DNA from: a virus
Direction: 5' to 3' (one strand)
IMG/VR virus record: IMGVR_UViG_3300046167_000553
Span: 1-64,000 of that record
Length of the DNA stretch: 64,000 nucleotides
The notes under the pieces were generated by a model. The model saw only the letters and a list, made by a program, of their open reading frames with translations. It made no database searches and was not told the DNA's origin. The number at the start of each line of letters is the position of its first letter. Position 1 is the stretch's first letter. A program made the translations under genes and the position numbers. Positions 1 through 8,057 of this stretch are shown piece by piece.

Positions 1-539
1 ATAAGTCCAATGTCAGCTAACGTAACGGGGTCTACGGCAGTGCCGCCCGTTATAAAGTACCCGTCCAAATAAAGGAAATAGTCGGTATACATATTCCGCA
101 GCTTTCGCGGCTGGGCTGTACGGTTAAAACGAAATCCCCAAGTATCGACGTTGGCAGCATTAAGAGTCGTAAACTTGTCTACGCTTGCAACTACATAAAA
201 CCAGCCACCCGCGTATGTGTCCCTTCCAGCAACAGTTCTAAATTCAGCCCCACCACCGTCATCCATGTAAAATTCCATGCCTCCGTTTGCTTCTGTGTCC
301 AGAAACGAAACAAAGGTGAAATTCCACCAGCCCCGAAAGGTTCTACCAGAACCAGACGGGGGCGATGCGGTTGTATAACCTTGAGTCTGTAGGTCTGACC
401 GAAATTCCCCACCAATGGAATTGCTCCCTTGGATAAAAACCTCGTTATCTAAACCTACACTAGCCCCAAACCAGCCTGTTGTGCTTTCGGCTAGAGAAAT
501 TGTAGCGGCATTTTGCGGGGTTAAAGTTGGTACAGCCAT
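1..539 (-). CDS. Virion structural protein, 3' end cut by window edge
   Basis: An open frame starts with ATG at 539 and runs without a stop to base 1, so only the N-terminal 179 residues are visible (begins MAVPTLTPQNAATISL). It is rich in Gly, Thr and aromatic residues with stretches such as FRGWWNFTFVSF and MEFYMDDGGG, typical of beta-sandwich tail or decoration proteins. I do not recognise the family. Its ATG shares a base with the TGA of the upstream gene (TGATG), so it is translationally coupled within the late minus-strand operon. Whether it continues toward the gene cut at the right edge cannot be decided. Confidence 0.75.
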   Translation of the reverse strand, partial: MAVPTLTPQNAATISLAESTTGWFGASVGLDNEVFIQGSNSIGGEFRSDLQTQGYTTASPPSGSGRTFRGWWNFTFVSFLDTEANGGMEFYMDDGGGAEFRTVAGRDTYAGGWFYVVASVDKFTTLNAANVDTWGFRFNRTAQPRKLRNMYTDYFLYLDGYFITGGTAVDPVTLADIGL

Positions 540-775
540 CAGCTATAACTCAACGATGCACGATTATCCCACACGCTATCAAACTCGCTGTTTCCATTGG
601 CAAATGAAACTGAAAAAACGTTACCACTAGTTTCTAGTTTTTTAATTTGCCAAACTGCTGACGATGTAGGCGAGTTGGGAGCAGCCCTGCCTACATAAGA
701 CACACCTGCTCCCGTCTCATCCAACAAAACGGTATAAGGAAAAGTCGTTGAGGACGTTATACTTACGCCGCTCAT
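539..775 (-). CDS. Small structural protein, 78 aa, unknown
   Basis: Encodes 78 residues beginning MSGVSITSSTTFPYTVLLDE, with beta-prone composition and no charged clusters or membrane segment. It lies between a coiled-coil protein and the partial gene at the edge, with a one-base stop/start overlap downstream and a 3-base gap upstream. The sequence (VGRAAPNSPTSSAVWQIKKL) resembles short head or tail decoration proteins of marine phages only in general character. The function is unknown; the tight packing supports it as a real gene. Confidence 0.65.
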   Translation of the reverse strand: MSGVSITSSTTFPYTVLLDETGAGVSYVGRAAPNSPTSSAVWQIKKLETSGNVFSVSFANGNSEFDSVWDNRASLSYS

Positions 776-778
776 AGC

Positions 779-1297
779 TTACCCCAGTTTTTCTTTCAGT
801 CGGCTTAGAGAAGCCTCTACAGAATCACGCTTAGCTACGAGTTTTTTAATTTCAGAATCTAAAGCCTTTTTCTCTTTAGAAAATCCCTCTTCCAGCGCAG
901 CTACTTTACTTCTGTAAACATCACTAAGCCCGTCTATTTGAGACTGTCTGCTACGTAAAGCTTTCTCAGTTTCAGCTTTAAGATTTGCGGTTACGCTGAG
1001 TGCATTAGCTGAGGCTTCACTAAGCGTAGTTTCCACTTCAGATAAGTCATTTAACGCTTCGGCTTTTTTAAGGTAAACCTCTTGTAACTTATCTTCAGCA
1101 ATCTGCATGGACTTAGCTTTAGCAGCTAACTCTCGTTGGCAAACCTCTTCAATCTCCCTCAATCTATCCTCAGAAGAAGAGACAAGTTTTTCGTAATCTT
1201 TTACCTTAGACGCAGCTTCAATTACAGCAGGTATGGCTTCGATAGCAGGGCCAAACGTCTCAGCGAACTTCTTAAGAGCGCTTTCGTTAATGCTCAT
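779..1297 (-). CDS. Coiled-coil protein, 172 aa, unknown
   Basis: A 172-residue protein that is almost wholly heptad-like from about residue 30 on, rich in Ala, Glu, Lys, Leu and Ser (for example LAAKAKSMQIAEDKLQEVYL), predicting a long alpha-helical coiled coil. No signal peptide, membrane helix or catalytic motif is visible. It starts within the stop of the preceding gene (coordinate 1297 is shared), so it is cotranslated with the structural operon. A role as a virion fibre, assembly helper or tail chaperone is possible; nothing in the sequence chooses between these. Confidence 0.7.
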   Translation of the reverse strand: MSINESALKKFAETFGPAIEAIPAVIEAASKVKDYEKLVSSSEDRLREIEEVCQRELAAKAKSMQIAEDKLQEVYLKKAEALNDLSEVETTLSEASANALSVTANLKAETEKALRSRQSQIDGLSDVYRSKVAALEEGFSKEKKALDSEIKKLVAKRDSVEASLSRLKEKLG

Positions 1298-1623
1298 TAT
1301 ACTGGCCCTCCTGATTGAATTACCGTCAAAGTAACATCGCCGCTAGCAATCGCAGATACATCTAGACGTACAGCAGTCACAGGGAACGCAATGTTTCCTG
1401 TTGCTGATGCCGCTCCACCTACACCCGCGATACTCGACCAGTTACCACTTGCAGGTGCGTATCCATTGGCATAAATATCATCAGTTGTGTATTGAGCGGC
1501 GTAAGTAACCGATACTCCGTTTACAAGAACATCGACAGTTACATTAGACGGACTAATGTAGTGGTCTAAAGGGATAGGATCGCTACTGGCAATCGAACTA
1601 ACTGTTTTACGTATAGGTCGCAT
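1297..1623 (-). CDS. Small structural protein, 108 aa, unknown
   Basis: 108 residues starting MRPIRKTVSSIASSDPIPLD. After a short basic N-terminus it is beta-rich (NVTVDVLVNGVSVTYAAQYT, DVTLTVIQSGGPV). Small proteins of this general pattern occur next to capsid genes in marine phages, where they are treated as decoration or head-completion proteins; that is context, not proof. It overlaps the downstream coiled-coil gene by one base and follows the 77-residue protein after 12 bases. Confidence 0.65.
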   Translation of the reverse strand: MRPIRKTVSSIASSDPIPLDHYISPSNVTVDVLVNGVSVTYAAQYTTDDIYANGYAPASGNWSSIAGVGGAASATGNIAFPVTAVRLDVSAIASGDVTLTVIQSGGPV

Positions 1624-1635
1624 TTAGACCCCCTA

Positions 1636-1869
1636 TTAAGACAGTGCAGCGCCAGAACAAACAAGCCAAGCTGATCCAGACCAAACAACAACAGCGGTTT
1701 CGTCATTACCTACACCATTGTCAGTAACAACACGAAGAGTTCCGGTTGCTGCGTCTGTGATTGCGGTTGCTTCAGCCGTGGTTCCAACGGGCAGGGTTAC
1801 AGCACCGCTTAAAGCGCCAGTAAAGCCACCTGCGGATACAATTGGGCCAGAAAAAGTAGTAGTTGCCAT
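1636..1869 (-). CDS. Small Thr/Ala/Gly-rich structural protein, 77 aa
   Basis: Encodes 77 residues (MATTTFSGPIVSAGGFTGAL ...) with strongly low-charge, Gly/Thr/Ala/Val composition ending AVVVWSGSAWLVCSGAALS. This looks like the short repeat-like N-terminal module seen in head-fibre or decoration proteins of marine phages. A purine-rich GAGGAAAA lies just upstream of the ATG. It is the first gene after the terminator that closes the capsid gene, so a separate promoter probably lies in 1870-1988. The function is inferred only from position. Confidence 0.6.
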   Translation of the reverse strand: MATTTFSGPIVSAGGFTGALSGAVTLPVGTTAEATAITDAATGTLRVVTDNGVGNDETAVVVWSGSAWLVCSGAALS

Positions 1870-1988
1870 TGAGTTTTCCTCACATGCGAGTTAAGTATAA
1901 CAGTCTGCATGTCGTCAGCCGGGACTGTCTGTTATACCGGAATGCCCGGAACTTACTAAGAGTACGTTATTTTGTGCTAAACAGCAAA
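1870..1988. promoter_or_regulatory. Intergenic region with outward-facing GTATAAC/GTTATAC inverted repeat
   Basis: This gene-free stretch lies between the capsid terminator and the next minus-strand genes, so it probably carries a promoter. It holds a perfect 9-base inverted repeat, GTATAACAG at 1895-1903 and CTGTTATAC at 1929-1937, whose half-sites are the same 7-mers as the early-arm palindromes but in the opposite order and 25 bases apart. On the minus strand TATACT (within 1894-1899) could serve as a -10 box, but I see no good -35. Regulatory function is inferred. Confidence 0.35.
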
Positions 1989-2018
1989 CAAAAAAAGGAG
2001 GCCGAAGCCCCCTTTTTC
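1989..2018 (-). terminator. Rho-independent terminator after the major capsid gene
   Basis: Read on the minus strand: AAAAAGGGGGC, a TTCG tetraloop, then GCCTCC followed by seven T. The stem is six GC-rich pairs, including one G-T, extended by an A/T flank. It sits 15 bases past the stop of the major capsid protein and is the only clear hairpin in the left part of the late arm. It would limit read-through from the highly expressed capsid gene into the minor structural genes. Confidence 0.85.
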
Positions 2019-2032
2019 TACAAAGCTGAAAC

Positions 2033-2938
2033 TTAAGCTCCGGGCGAACCCCAGACAGCTAAAGGATCAGAAACACCAAACGAGTAACGCTCGCGGGCCT
2101 TGTAGCGGCTGTTGCCGGTATCAAAGTCGCCGTCCATTGAGGTCTGCATTGGCGTACGGACGAAGTGCTTAAGTCCGTTAGGAATGTCAGTCATCAAGAA
2201 CCATGCGTTAGTATCCGTCAGGTAATGGTTAATTGCATAACCTTCTGGGATAGAACCGTTACTCTTAAGAGCGTTCAGGTCATTATCCGCTGTTGCAACG
2301 CGACCTTCAGTTTCCAACAAGCGAGTTGCAACGAATTGCAATGCTGGTGGAACAATAAGCTTGCGAGGGCGAGCAGCAATTAACAAGCCGCGCTCGTCAG
2401 TCCACTGTGAAATCTGAATAACAGCAGCTTCCAAAGAAGTCTCATTCAGGTCAGCAGCAACCGTGGGGCGGTTAGAGTTAGTGCCACCGCTAATCAGCGG
2501 GTGAGCAGTTGAACATAAGGTAGTACCGTCACCGTAGTTCACACCAGAAAAAGCGTTGTTCAATACTGACGCAGCTTTAACTTGCTTGGTGTAAGCCATT
2601 GCGCGAGCAAGTGCCTTGGTGTAGCGAGCAGAGAGAGAATCATAAAGATTATCTTCCATCGCCTCTTCAGTAATACTGAAGCCCATTGCAACTGTTTCGT
2701 GCACATAACGAGCAGTCCACGCTTCTTGAGCATTATCATACTCAATGGCGGAACCTTCGTCTTTAACGGGAGCAGCGCTGAAACCGGACAACTTGGTTTC
2801 TTCTTCAAATGAACGATCTGAGGATTCAGTCTCGAACATCTGCTTATGCTCTTCTTCATACTTAGAATACTCCATACCGAAAAGAGCGTTTAGCCCCGGC
2901 AAGAGTTCCTTTAGTAGTTGGGCGCGTGAAATAGCCAT
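2033..2938 (-). CDS. Major capsid protein
   Basis: A 301-residue protein starting MAISRAQLLKELLPGLNALF. The early region with SSDRSFEEETKLSGF, then AWTARYVHETVAMGFSITEEAMED, the central TTLCSTAHPLISGG segment and the ending DPLAVWGSPG are the pattern I know from HK97-fold major capsid proteins of marine podo- and siphoviruses (Mu gpT-like group). Position fits: portal, scaffold-like protein, two head proteins, capsid, then a strong terminator. Monomers would form the icosahedral shell; no N-terminal scaffolding delta-domain is visible, consistent with a separate scaffold gene upstream. Confidence 0.85.
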   Translation of the reverse strand: MAISRAQLLKELLPGLNALFGMEYSKYEEEHKQMFETESSDRSFEEETKLSGFSAAPVKDEGSAIEYDNAQEAWTARYVHETVAMGFSITEEAMEDNLYDSLSARYTKALARAMAYTKQVKAASVLNNAFSGVNYGDGTTLCSTAHPLISGGTNSNRPTVAADLNETSLEAAVIQISQWTDERGLLIAARPRKLIVPPALQFVATRLLETEGRVATADNDLNALKSNGSIPEGYAINHYLTDTNAWFLMTDIPNGLKHFVRTPMQTSMDGDFDTGNSRYKARERYSFGVSDPLAVWGSPGA

Positions 2939-2950
2939 TAGTCAGTCTCC

Positions 2951-3547
2951 TTAAACGCCAGTTGTGTTGGTGTATTGATGACCAGCGTTCCACTTAACCA
3001 ACGCTTCGGTGAAGCCACCTGAAGAGTCTTTAGTCTCTTCAACGAAAGCTACGACCTTAACAGGCAGAGTGGCAGTTGTGGCAGTTGAATCAAGAACTGC
3101 TACGCTAGACTTACCGGTTGCGGTGTCACCAGAGTTGTCTACCAACTGAGCGTTACCGCCCAAATCAGTTTGCGCCATTGAGCCAATGGTAGTACCAGAG
3201 GAAACAACAGCTACCTTAAAGACAACGTTAGGATCGTCTACAACGTAAGCTACAATGTCAGACGCTACGGTATTTGCAGGGAGGTACTGACTGTGAATCG
3301 TGTACTTGAGTACAGGATCAGTGTAAGAACAACCTACAAAAATACCAATTACGTCCATTTGAGCATCGGCTGCTTCACGTACGACTGTTCCGGTTGAACC
3401 GTCAATTTTGACAGCATCACCATTGAAGATCGAAGTGTTGTAGCCACTTGCTACTTTAATCTGGCGGGTTGCGCCAGCGTACGGCATACCGTCTAGACGG
3501 TTTACCGGTACAAGCCCAGAAGGGGCTTCGATAGCGGGATAAGCCAT
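2951..3547 (-). CDS. Head protein upstream of the capsid gene, possibly decoration
   Basis: 198 residues, beginning MAYPAIEAPSGLVPVNRLDG. It is beta-rich with a PYAGATRQIKVASGYNT segment and an ending VEETKDSSGGFTEALVKWNA. I associate proteins of this start and size with marine phage head modules, where they directly precede the capsid gene and are annotated as structural. A decoration or capsid-stabilising role is plausible; no enzyme motif is visible. Spacing to neighbours is 12 bases on both sides, consistent with one transcript. Confidence 0.6.
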   Translation of the reverse strand: MAYPAIEAPSGLVPVNRLDGMPYAGATRQIKVASGYNTSIFNGDAVKIDGSTGTVVREAADAQMDVIGIFVGCSYTDPVLKYTIHSQYLPANTVASDIVAYVVDDPNVVFKVAVVSSGTTIGSMAQTDLGGNAQLVDNSGDTATGKSSVAVLDSTATTATLPVKVVAFVEETKDSSGGFTEALVKWNAGHQYTNTTGV

Positions 3548-3559
3548 TTTTGACTCCTA

Positions 3560-4030
3560 TTAATTCCCAGACCCGAAAGTGACCTTAGACTTTCTCTCGT
3601 TAAAGAGAGGCATCCTAGCGTCATTTTCGCGCATTAAGTTGTTGTCAACAGAGTTAATTTGAGCTTGAGTCTGATCATTATAATAATCAGTTCGCTCAGT
3701 GACCATCTCTTGTGGAGCCTTGCACAGCATTAAGCCGCCCATTACAACGTTGTCCTTGAAACGCGAGTTTTCAACAACACCGCCCGTATACAGCTCCATT
3801 TCTGGATGATCTGCGCTTTTTACAGGTGTCCATCCTTCACGGATTTTCGCTGAAACATTGGTAGGATCAGGTTGATTGTTTGTGCTAACACGCACCCAAT
3901 GAAAAGCCCAGCCTTCTTGGGGGTCAGGGGTAGGTAATACCTCTGGCTTACGCCAAGCTTGCTTTCTAGCTCCAGACTCTCGCGTTTCAACTTTGCGAGA
4001 ATTGCGATTTTGTCGTGTTGAATCAACCAT
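3560..4030 (-). CDS. Conserved-looking head-module protein, 156 aa
   Basis: 156 residues with a basic, disordered N-terminus (MVDSTRQNRNSRKVETRESG) followed by GWAFHWVRVSTNNQPDPTNV and REGWTPV, then LMLCKAPQEMV. The WxWV and REGW pattern is familiar from proteins encoded between scaffold and capsid genes of marine podoviruses, where no function has been assigned. It overlaps the end of the scaffold-like gene by 8 bases. Its charge and size would fit a small assembly or structural factor. Confidence 0.6.
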   Translation of the reverse strand: MVDSTRQNRNSRKVETRESGARKQAWRKPEVLPTPDPQEGWAFHWVRVSTNNQPDPTNVSAKIREGWTPVKSADHPEMELYTGGVVENSRFKDNVVMGGLMLCKAPQEMVTERTDYYNDQTQAQINSVDNNLMRENDARMPLFNERKSKVTFGSGN

Positions 4031-5027
4031 TTTTAGCCTTCCTTATTTCATTAGCAACCTGTTTGGCGTATAAATCTATGGGGACTCCTAGCCGCTTAGC
4101 AATTGCTATTTGGCTTTTTTCCAACTTAACTTTTTTTGGTGCGCGGCTACGAGTAGCCGGTGCTACGTTGGTCTGGGACTTTTTGGTTTCAGACGACTCC
4201 CCAAAGTAATCTGAAAACACTTCCCGCATACGGGAATTTATTTTCCCGTAGTACTCTTCACTTTTTGGATCGAACCCGCTTTTAACAAGTTTTTGATGCA
4301 GACCCAAAGCGAAGCTAGTCATTTCATCGTCGCTTCCGAACCAAGGGTTATCACTAGCCCAGTCTTCTGCTTTTTCATCCCTAACCGGTAACTCCGCAGG
4401 TTGTGGATTTGATGAACTTTGCAAGTTCTCTTTTACACTATTATCTTCTTTTTGTAAAGGAGTTTTGATGTTCTCTACCCTTGCGTGCTTCAATCTAGCA
4501 CTGGATAGCTTTTCTTCTGCCGCCATGACCTTATCTGTATCACCGCTTTCATAGGCAGCAGCATATTCACGTTTTGCCGTCTCTATCTCTGTAGTTAGCA
4601 TTCGCTTAACTTGTTCAATGATAGCGCTTCGACTTTTACCTACAGAAGTTTTTAAGGTCTTGTTCTCTTCTATAAGCTTCTTAGTGTAGTCCTCAAGTGC
4701 GACTCTTTCCCGGAGAGCAGCTTCTTTAGCTCTTCGCTCGTCATGGTAACCCTTACTAAAATGCTTGATCCTGTTAGCCACTTTCTCAGAGTAGTTTTCC
4801 AACTCTTCATCAGTCACATCTTCAGGTGGCGTTTTAGAGGGCTTGCGTCCTCTGTCTTCTACAGGGGTGTCGTCAACTACTTCAATTTCAAATTCATCCT
4901 CAGCCTGTGTGCTATGGCTGGGCATGTTAATGGTTTCAGCACTAGACGGTTCAAGCTCAATTTCAATCTCAGAAGGATCGTCTTTGGCTTCATGTGGAAA
5001 ATTATATTTAACCTCTTCAAAAGGCAT
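4023..5027 (-). CDS. Putative scaffolding protein
   Basis: 334 residues, highly acidic in the first third (SEIEIELEPSS, DEFEIEVVDDTP) and then mostly helical and charged, with coiled-coil character around residues 85-170 (RRAKEAALRERVALEDYTKK). The C-terminus is basic (RSRAPKKVKLEKSQIAIAKR). An acidic start, central coiled coil and basic capsid-binding tail, located between portal and capsid genes, is the usual signature of phage scaffolding proteins. No protease motif is present. Identification rests on composition and position, not on sequence family recognition. Confidence 0.65.
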   Translation of the reverse strand: MPFEEVKYNFPHEAKDDPSEIEIELEPSSAETINMPSHSTQAEDEFEIEVVDDTPVEDRGRKPSKTPPEDVTDEELENYSEKVANRIKHFSKGYHDERRAKEAALRERVALEDYTKKLIEENKTLKTSVGKSRSAIIEQVKRMLTTEIETAKREYAAAYESGDTDKVMAAEEKLSSARLKHARVENIKTPLQKEDNSVKENLQSSSNPQPAELPVRDEKAEDWASDNPWFGSDDEMTSFALGLHQKLVKSGFDPKSEEYYGKINSRMREVFSDYFGESSETKKSQTNVAPATRSRAPKKVKLEKSQIAIAKRLGVPIDLYAKQVANEIRKAKNG

Positions 5028-5037
5028 GGGCTACTCC

Positions 5038-5424
5038 TTAGACAGTAGTGACAGCAGTGGGGTTTTCGACAACAGCTTCAATGCTGTCATCATTCATTAG
5101 GCGGAACTCCTTACCCTTAACTTTAAATCGGGTTCCAGAGTTTGAGCGAAACATTACGTAATCGCCCTCTTTACACCAAGCTCCGTTCGGAAATCGGGAA
5201 GTATCGCTATAGGCTTCACCGCCCATATCAACAACCAGACCAACCATCGACAAGATAGACTCGTGATGAATGGTTGTATTGGATTTCAAGATACCGCTGC
5301 TAAAAGTCTCTTCGACTTCAGGCATAGCTATCAAAACGTGATACCCCACAGGTTTGGGAATGTCAGCCTCCAATACAGCTTCTTTCGGCTTAGGTGTTAA
5401 GTCCAACTTAATTGCGTCACTCAT
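5038..5424 (-). CDS. GroES-like co-chaperonin
   Basis: 128 residues from an ATG at 5424 that overlaps the upstream stop (ATGAGTGA) and has GAGG 9 bases before it; a longer reading from 5460 is possible but less likely. The core resembles the GroES beta-barrel: PVGYHVLIAMPEVEE, a mobile-loop-like SSGILKSN, VGLVVDMGGEAY, then CKEGDYVMFRSNSGTRFKV. GroES-like proteins encoded in head modules probably work with host GroEL to fold the capsid protein, as T4 gp31 does. The assignment is by motif only; length is above the roughly 95 of host GroES because of a charged N-terminal extension. Confidence 0.7.
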   Translation of the reverse strand: MSDAIKLDLTPKPKEAVLEADIPKPVGYHVLIAMPEVEETFSSGILKSNTTIHHESILSMVGLVVDMGGEAYSDTSRFPNGAWCKEGDYVMFRSNSGTRFKVKGKEFRLMNDDSIEAVVENPTAVTTV

Positions 5425-5614
5425 TATCTGAGTCCTCATAGTTTCGCGAGAGGTCTTCAATAGTCCTTATTGCGTACTCCAGACCTCGTATAGAGCCGCA
5501 GGATTCTTTATATTCTTCATAGCTAGAAAGCGTGCCTTTACTCATGGCTTCTTTGATTCTTTCTTGCTGCTGCTGACAATCAGCGACTAATACTTGGAAA
5601 ACAGACTTAGACAT
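5417..5614 (-). CDS. Small conserved-type phage protein, 65 aa
   Basis: 65 residues, MSKSVFQVLVADCQQQQERI then SYEEYKESCGSIRGLEYAIR, helical throughout and acidic at the end. Proteins with the YKxxxGxIxGLxxA pattern occur just downstream of portal genes in many marine podoviruses; no function is known to me. It overlaps the portal gene by 8 bases and the GroES-like gene by 8 bases, so the three are tightly coupled. Confidence 0.65.
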   Translation of the reverse strand: MSKSVFQVLVADCQQQQERIKEAMSKGTLSSYEEYKESCGSIRGLEYAIRTIEDLSRNYEDSDNE

Positions 5615-8057
5615 TATTATTTCCTAGTAGTCCTTGTACTTGTTGGAGACGGAGCCTTGCTCGTTCAAATTCTTCCTCAGAAGCTAAAGAACGTTGCTCC
5701 ATTTGGTACTTAAGCGCCATCTCTTCCTGCTCAAGCTCAAGCCTTTGTTGCTCGGTAATAGACTTAACTTGGTCATTCGTTTCTTTACGCTGCTGCTCTC
5801 GCAACTTGAGTAGCTGATTGTCTTGCTGAGTCTTCTCTTTCAACATCTGCTCACGATCCTTACGGGCCGCGTCTTGTTGCTGAAGTTGAATGAGTGGGTC
5901 TTGCTGCTTAGCTTGGTTTTGCTGAGCTTGCATTTCCTGCTTCTTCTGCTCGGTTATCTGCATGGAAGCGTCTGCCAGTAGACGAGAAAGCTGAAGTTCA
6001 ATCTCTTCAGGCATTTGCTCATCAGGCGGTGGTAACTCAACGCCCATCTTGGCTTCAATCTCGGCCCTGTACTTAAACGCTACGTGTTCCGTAATGTGCG
6101 CTTGCAACGACGACATAATCTGCGGCGTCATTGGGTTTTGACCAATAGCTTGCATGATTTGAGGGTTCTGCATCATGCTCGTATGGGTGGCAATGTGAGC
6201 ATCGTGGTCTTGATAAACAAACGCTTTGATAGGCTTACCTACCATAGCTGCCATGTTTTCACTTACGGGGTCTTTAGGTATGTGATCCTCTGTAAGCGGT
6301 ATGATCTTGTCAGCGTTTTTAATACCAATAACATCAACCATTTGCCGGTGAAGCTGAGGCAGGTCATAGATTTGTGGAGCAGACTGTGCCATTTGCATAA
6401 CGGCTTGGTATTGAACAACCTTTTGAGCCATTGTCGCGCTGTTTGGATCACTAACAGGGATCACATCAACCGTAAGATAGTCAGACTTACGCGCTTTTTG
6501 TTCACCAGTGCTAGGTAAAAAGTCATAGTTATCTTGCGACCTGTCAGCGATCAAGTCCTTGATCAGCCTAAACTCCGTCTTCATGGCATAGTGCACACGA
6601 GACTGAACAGCGGTCATTGGCTTAAGCGTTCGCTCAAGTAGAGCTAGCGTTGTACCAACAGGTGCGTTTGCCGACATATCAGAAATATCTATATCTGAAA
6701 TAGCGCCAAGCCTTCGACCTTCATTGGTGATTTTGTCCAGCAAAGCGAGCAATGTCTGACTAGGCTCTTTGTACGGGAGAGGCATTAAGTTCTCCCTAAG
6801 ACTTCCAGAGGTAACATCAACGTCCTTCCACTCGCCGGGGGCAATTGGAGTGTCATCGCCGCGCACCCTCAAGTCTCGGGTTTTTAGACCCCCCGGCAAG
6901 TTAGCTAGCGTACCCGCGTCTACTAGCTGTCGGATCAGGCTGGTTCCAGCACGAGCATATCCCCCGATAATGTGGATCAGACCTAATCCATAAAAACCAA
7001 AACCTTGAGAGTAAACGTAATGGACAAAGTGCTGTCTTCGCTTGTATAGCGTGTCACCTTCTTCCCAGTTACGGTAGATAGCAAGAATCTCGTTGCTGCT
7101 AGTGTCTATAGTAACGATGTACGGCTTAACTTGGTTGTCGTCAGCGTCTATATCGTCAAAGGCTAGGTCAACGTGCACCTCAAACAGAGTGTGACGCCCA
7201 TCCTCATTAATACTAAAACCGTCTGCTTCCGCCTTCTTCTCATCTATATCAGTCGTATAGGGGGCTGCATCGCCAAGATCAATGTCTCTATAGAACCCAG
7301 CTTGCATTAGGCGATCAACTTCGTTTGTCGTCTTACGCATAATGTGAGTTATGCGCTCTGCGTTTTTCAGATTGGACGCACCGTAGGGGACAACAATTTC
7401 CTCAGCGGGGACGTACATCGCAACTTGCCGTGCAACGGTATCGTCGTAGTAGACCTTCTTGAACGCACTGCCGCTAAGACCCAGACTGTAAAGCATTCGC
7501 TCATGCTCACTCCGGTACTCGTCCATGACCTCAGTAAGCTGGTAGTTCATATCGGACTTAACACGTTCCGCAGCTTCGCGTGTTTCTTTGTCTTCGATAC
7601 CAATAATTTTTGTCTTTACAGGCCCACTGGCGGGAAACGTCTCTGCCATTGTTTCCGCTTGGAAACGAATAGCCGCCTCACTTAAGAGGCTGGAGTAGAC
7701 CCCACAAGCGCCGTCCCAAGGTTCTCCACGTTCCTCATGTTTAATTCCTAGTAAGTCTAAACCTTCGACAAAAGTATCTGACCATTCTTTACGGCTAGTT
7801 ATGTCAGATTCCACATCGCCAACAATCTCATCACCCAGCGATTGAAGTACGTCCTCTGAAACAAACTCAGCTAAGTTGGCCTCAAAGGGGATATTTTCAG
7901 CCATCATGCTGTCAGGAATTAGCGCAATTTCCATGCCACCATCGTCCAACATAACAGCGTCAGGCGTCTCAATTTCAATCTCAATATCCGTATCCATCGA
8001 AGGCATTAAATCCCCCAGACCCATCGGCGCTTCGTATAAGCCTTTTTCAATAGCCAT
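5607..8057 (-). CDS. Portal protein
   Basis: 816 residues. The N-terminal 90 are acidic; the middle has EWSDTFVEGLDLLGI, then GVYSSLLSEAAIRFQAETM and GLSGSAFKKVYYDD, which match the large portal proteins of marine podoviruses. The last 130 residues are a Gln/Glu-rich coiled coil (QAQQNQAKQQDPLIQLQQQD). The portal dodecamer occupies one capsid vertex, docks the terminase during packaging and later holds the tail. Position directly after the large terminase, with a one-base overlap at 8057, supports the call. The long Gln-rich tail could form the barrel that extends into the head. Confidence 0.85.
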   Translation of the reverse strand: MAIEKGLYEAPMGLGDLMPSMDTDIEIEIETPDAVMLDDGGMEIALIPDSMMAENIPFEANLAEFVSEDVLQSLGDEIVGDVESDITSRKEWSDTFVEGLDLLGIKHEERGEPWDGACGVYSSLLSEAAIRFQAETMAETFPASGPVKTKIIGIEDKETREAAERVKSDMNYQLTEVMDEYRSEHERMLYSLGLSGSAFKKVYYDDTVARQVAMYVPAEEIVVPYGASNLKNAERITHIMRKTTNEVDRLMQAGFYRDIDLGDAAPYTTDIDEKKAEADGFSINEDGRHTLFEVHVDLAFDDIDADDNQVKPYIVTIDTSSNEILAIYRNWEEGDTLYKRRQHFVHYVYSQGFGFYGLGLIHIIGGYARAGTSLIRQLVDAGTLANLPGGLKTRDLRVRGDDTPIAPGEWKDVDVTSGSLRENLMPLPYKEPSQTLLALLDKITNEGRRLGAISDIDISDMSANAPVGTTLALLERTLKPMTAVQSRVHYAMKTEFRLIKDLIADRSQDNYDFLPSTGEQKARKSDYLTVDVIPVSDPNSATMAQKVVQYQAVMQMAQSAPQIYDLPQLHRQMVDVIGIKNADKIIPLTEDHIPKDPVSENMAAMVGKPIKAFVYQDHDAHIATHTSMMQNPQIMQAIGQNPMTPQIMSSLQAHITEHVAFKYRAEIEAKMGVELPPPDEQMPEEIELQLSRLLADASMQITEQKKQEMQAQQNQAKQQDPLIQLQQQDAARKDREQMLKEKTQQDNQLLKLREQQRKETNDQVKSITEQQRLELEQEEMALKYQMEQRSLASEEEFERARLRLQQVQGLLGNNNV

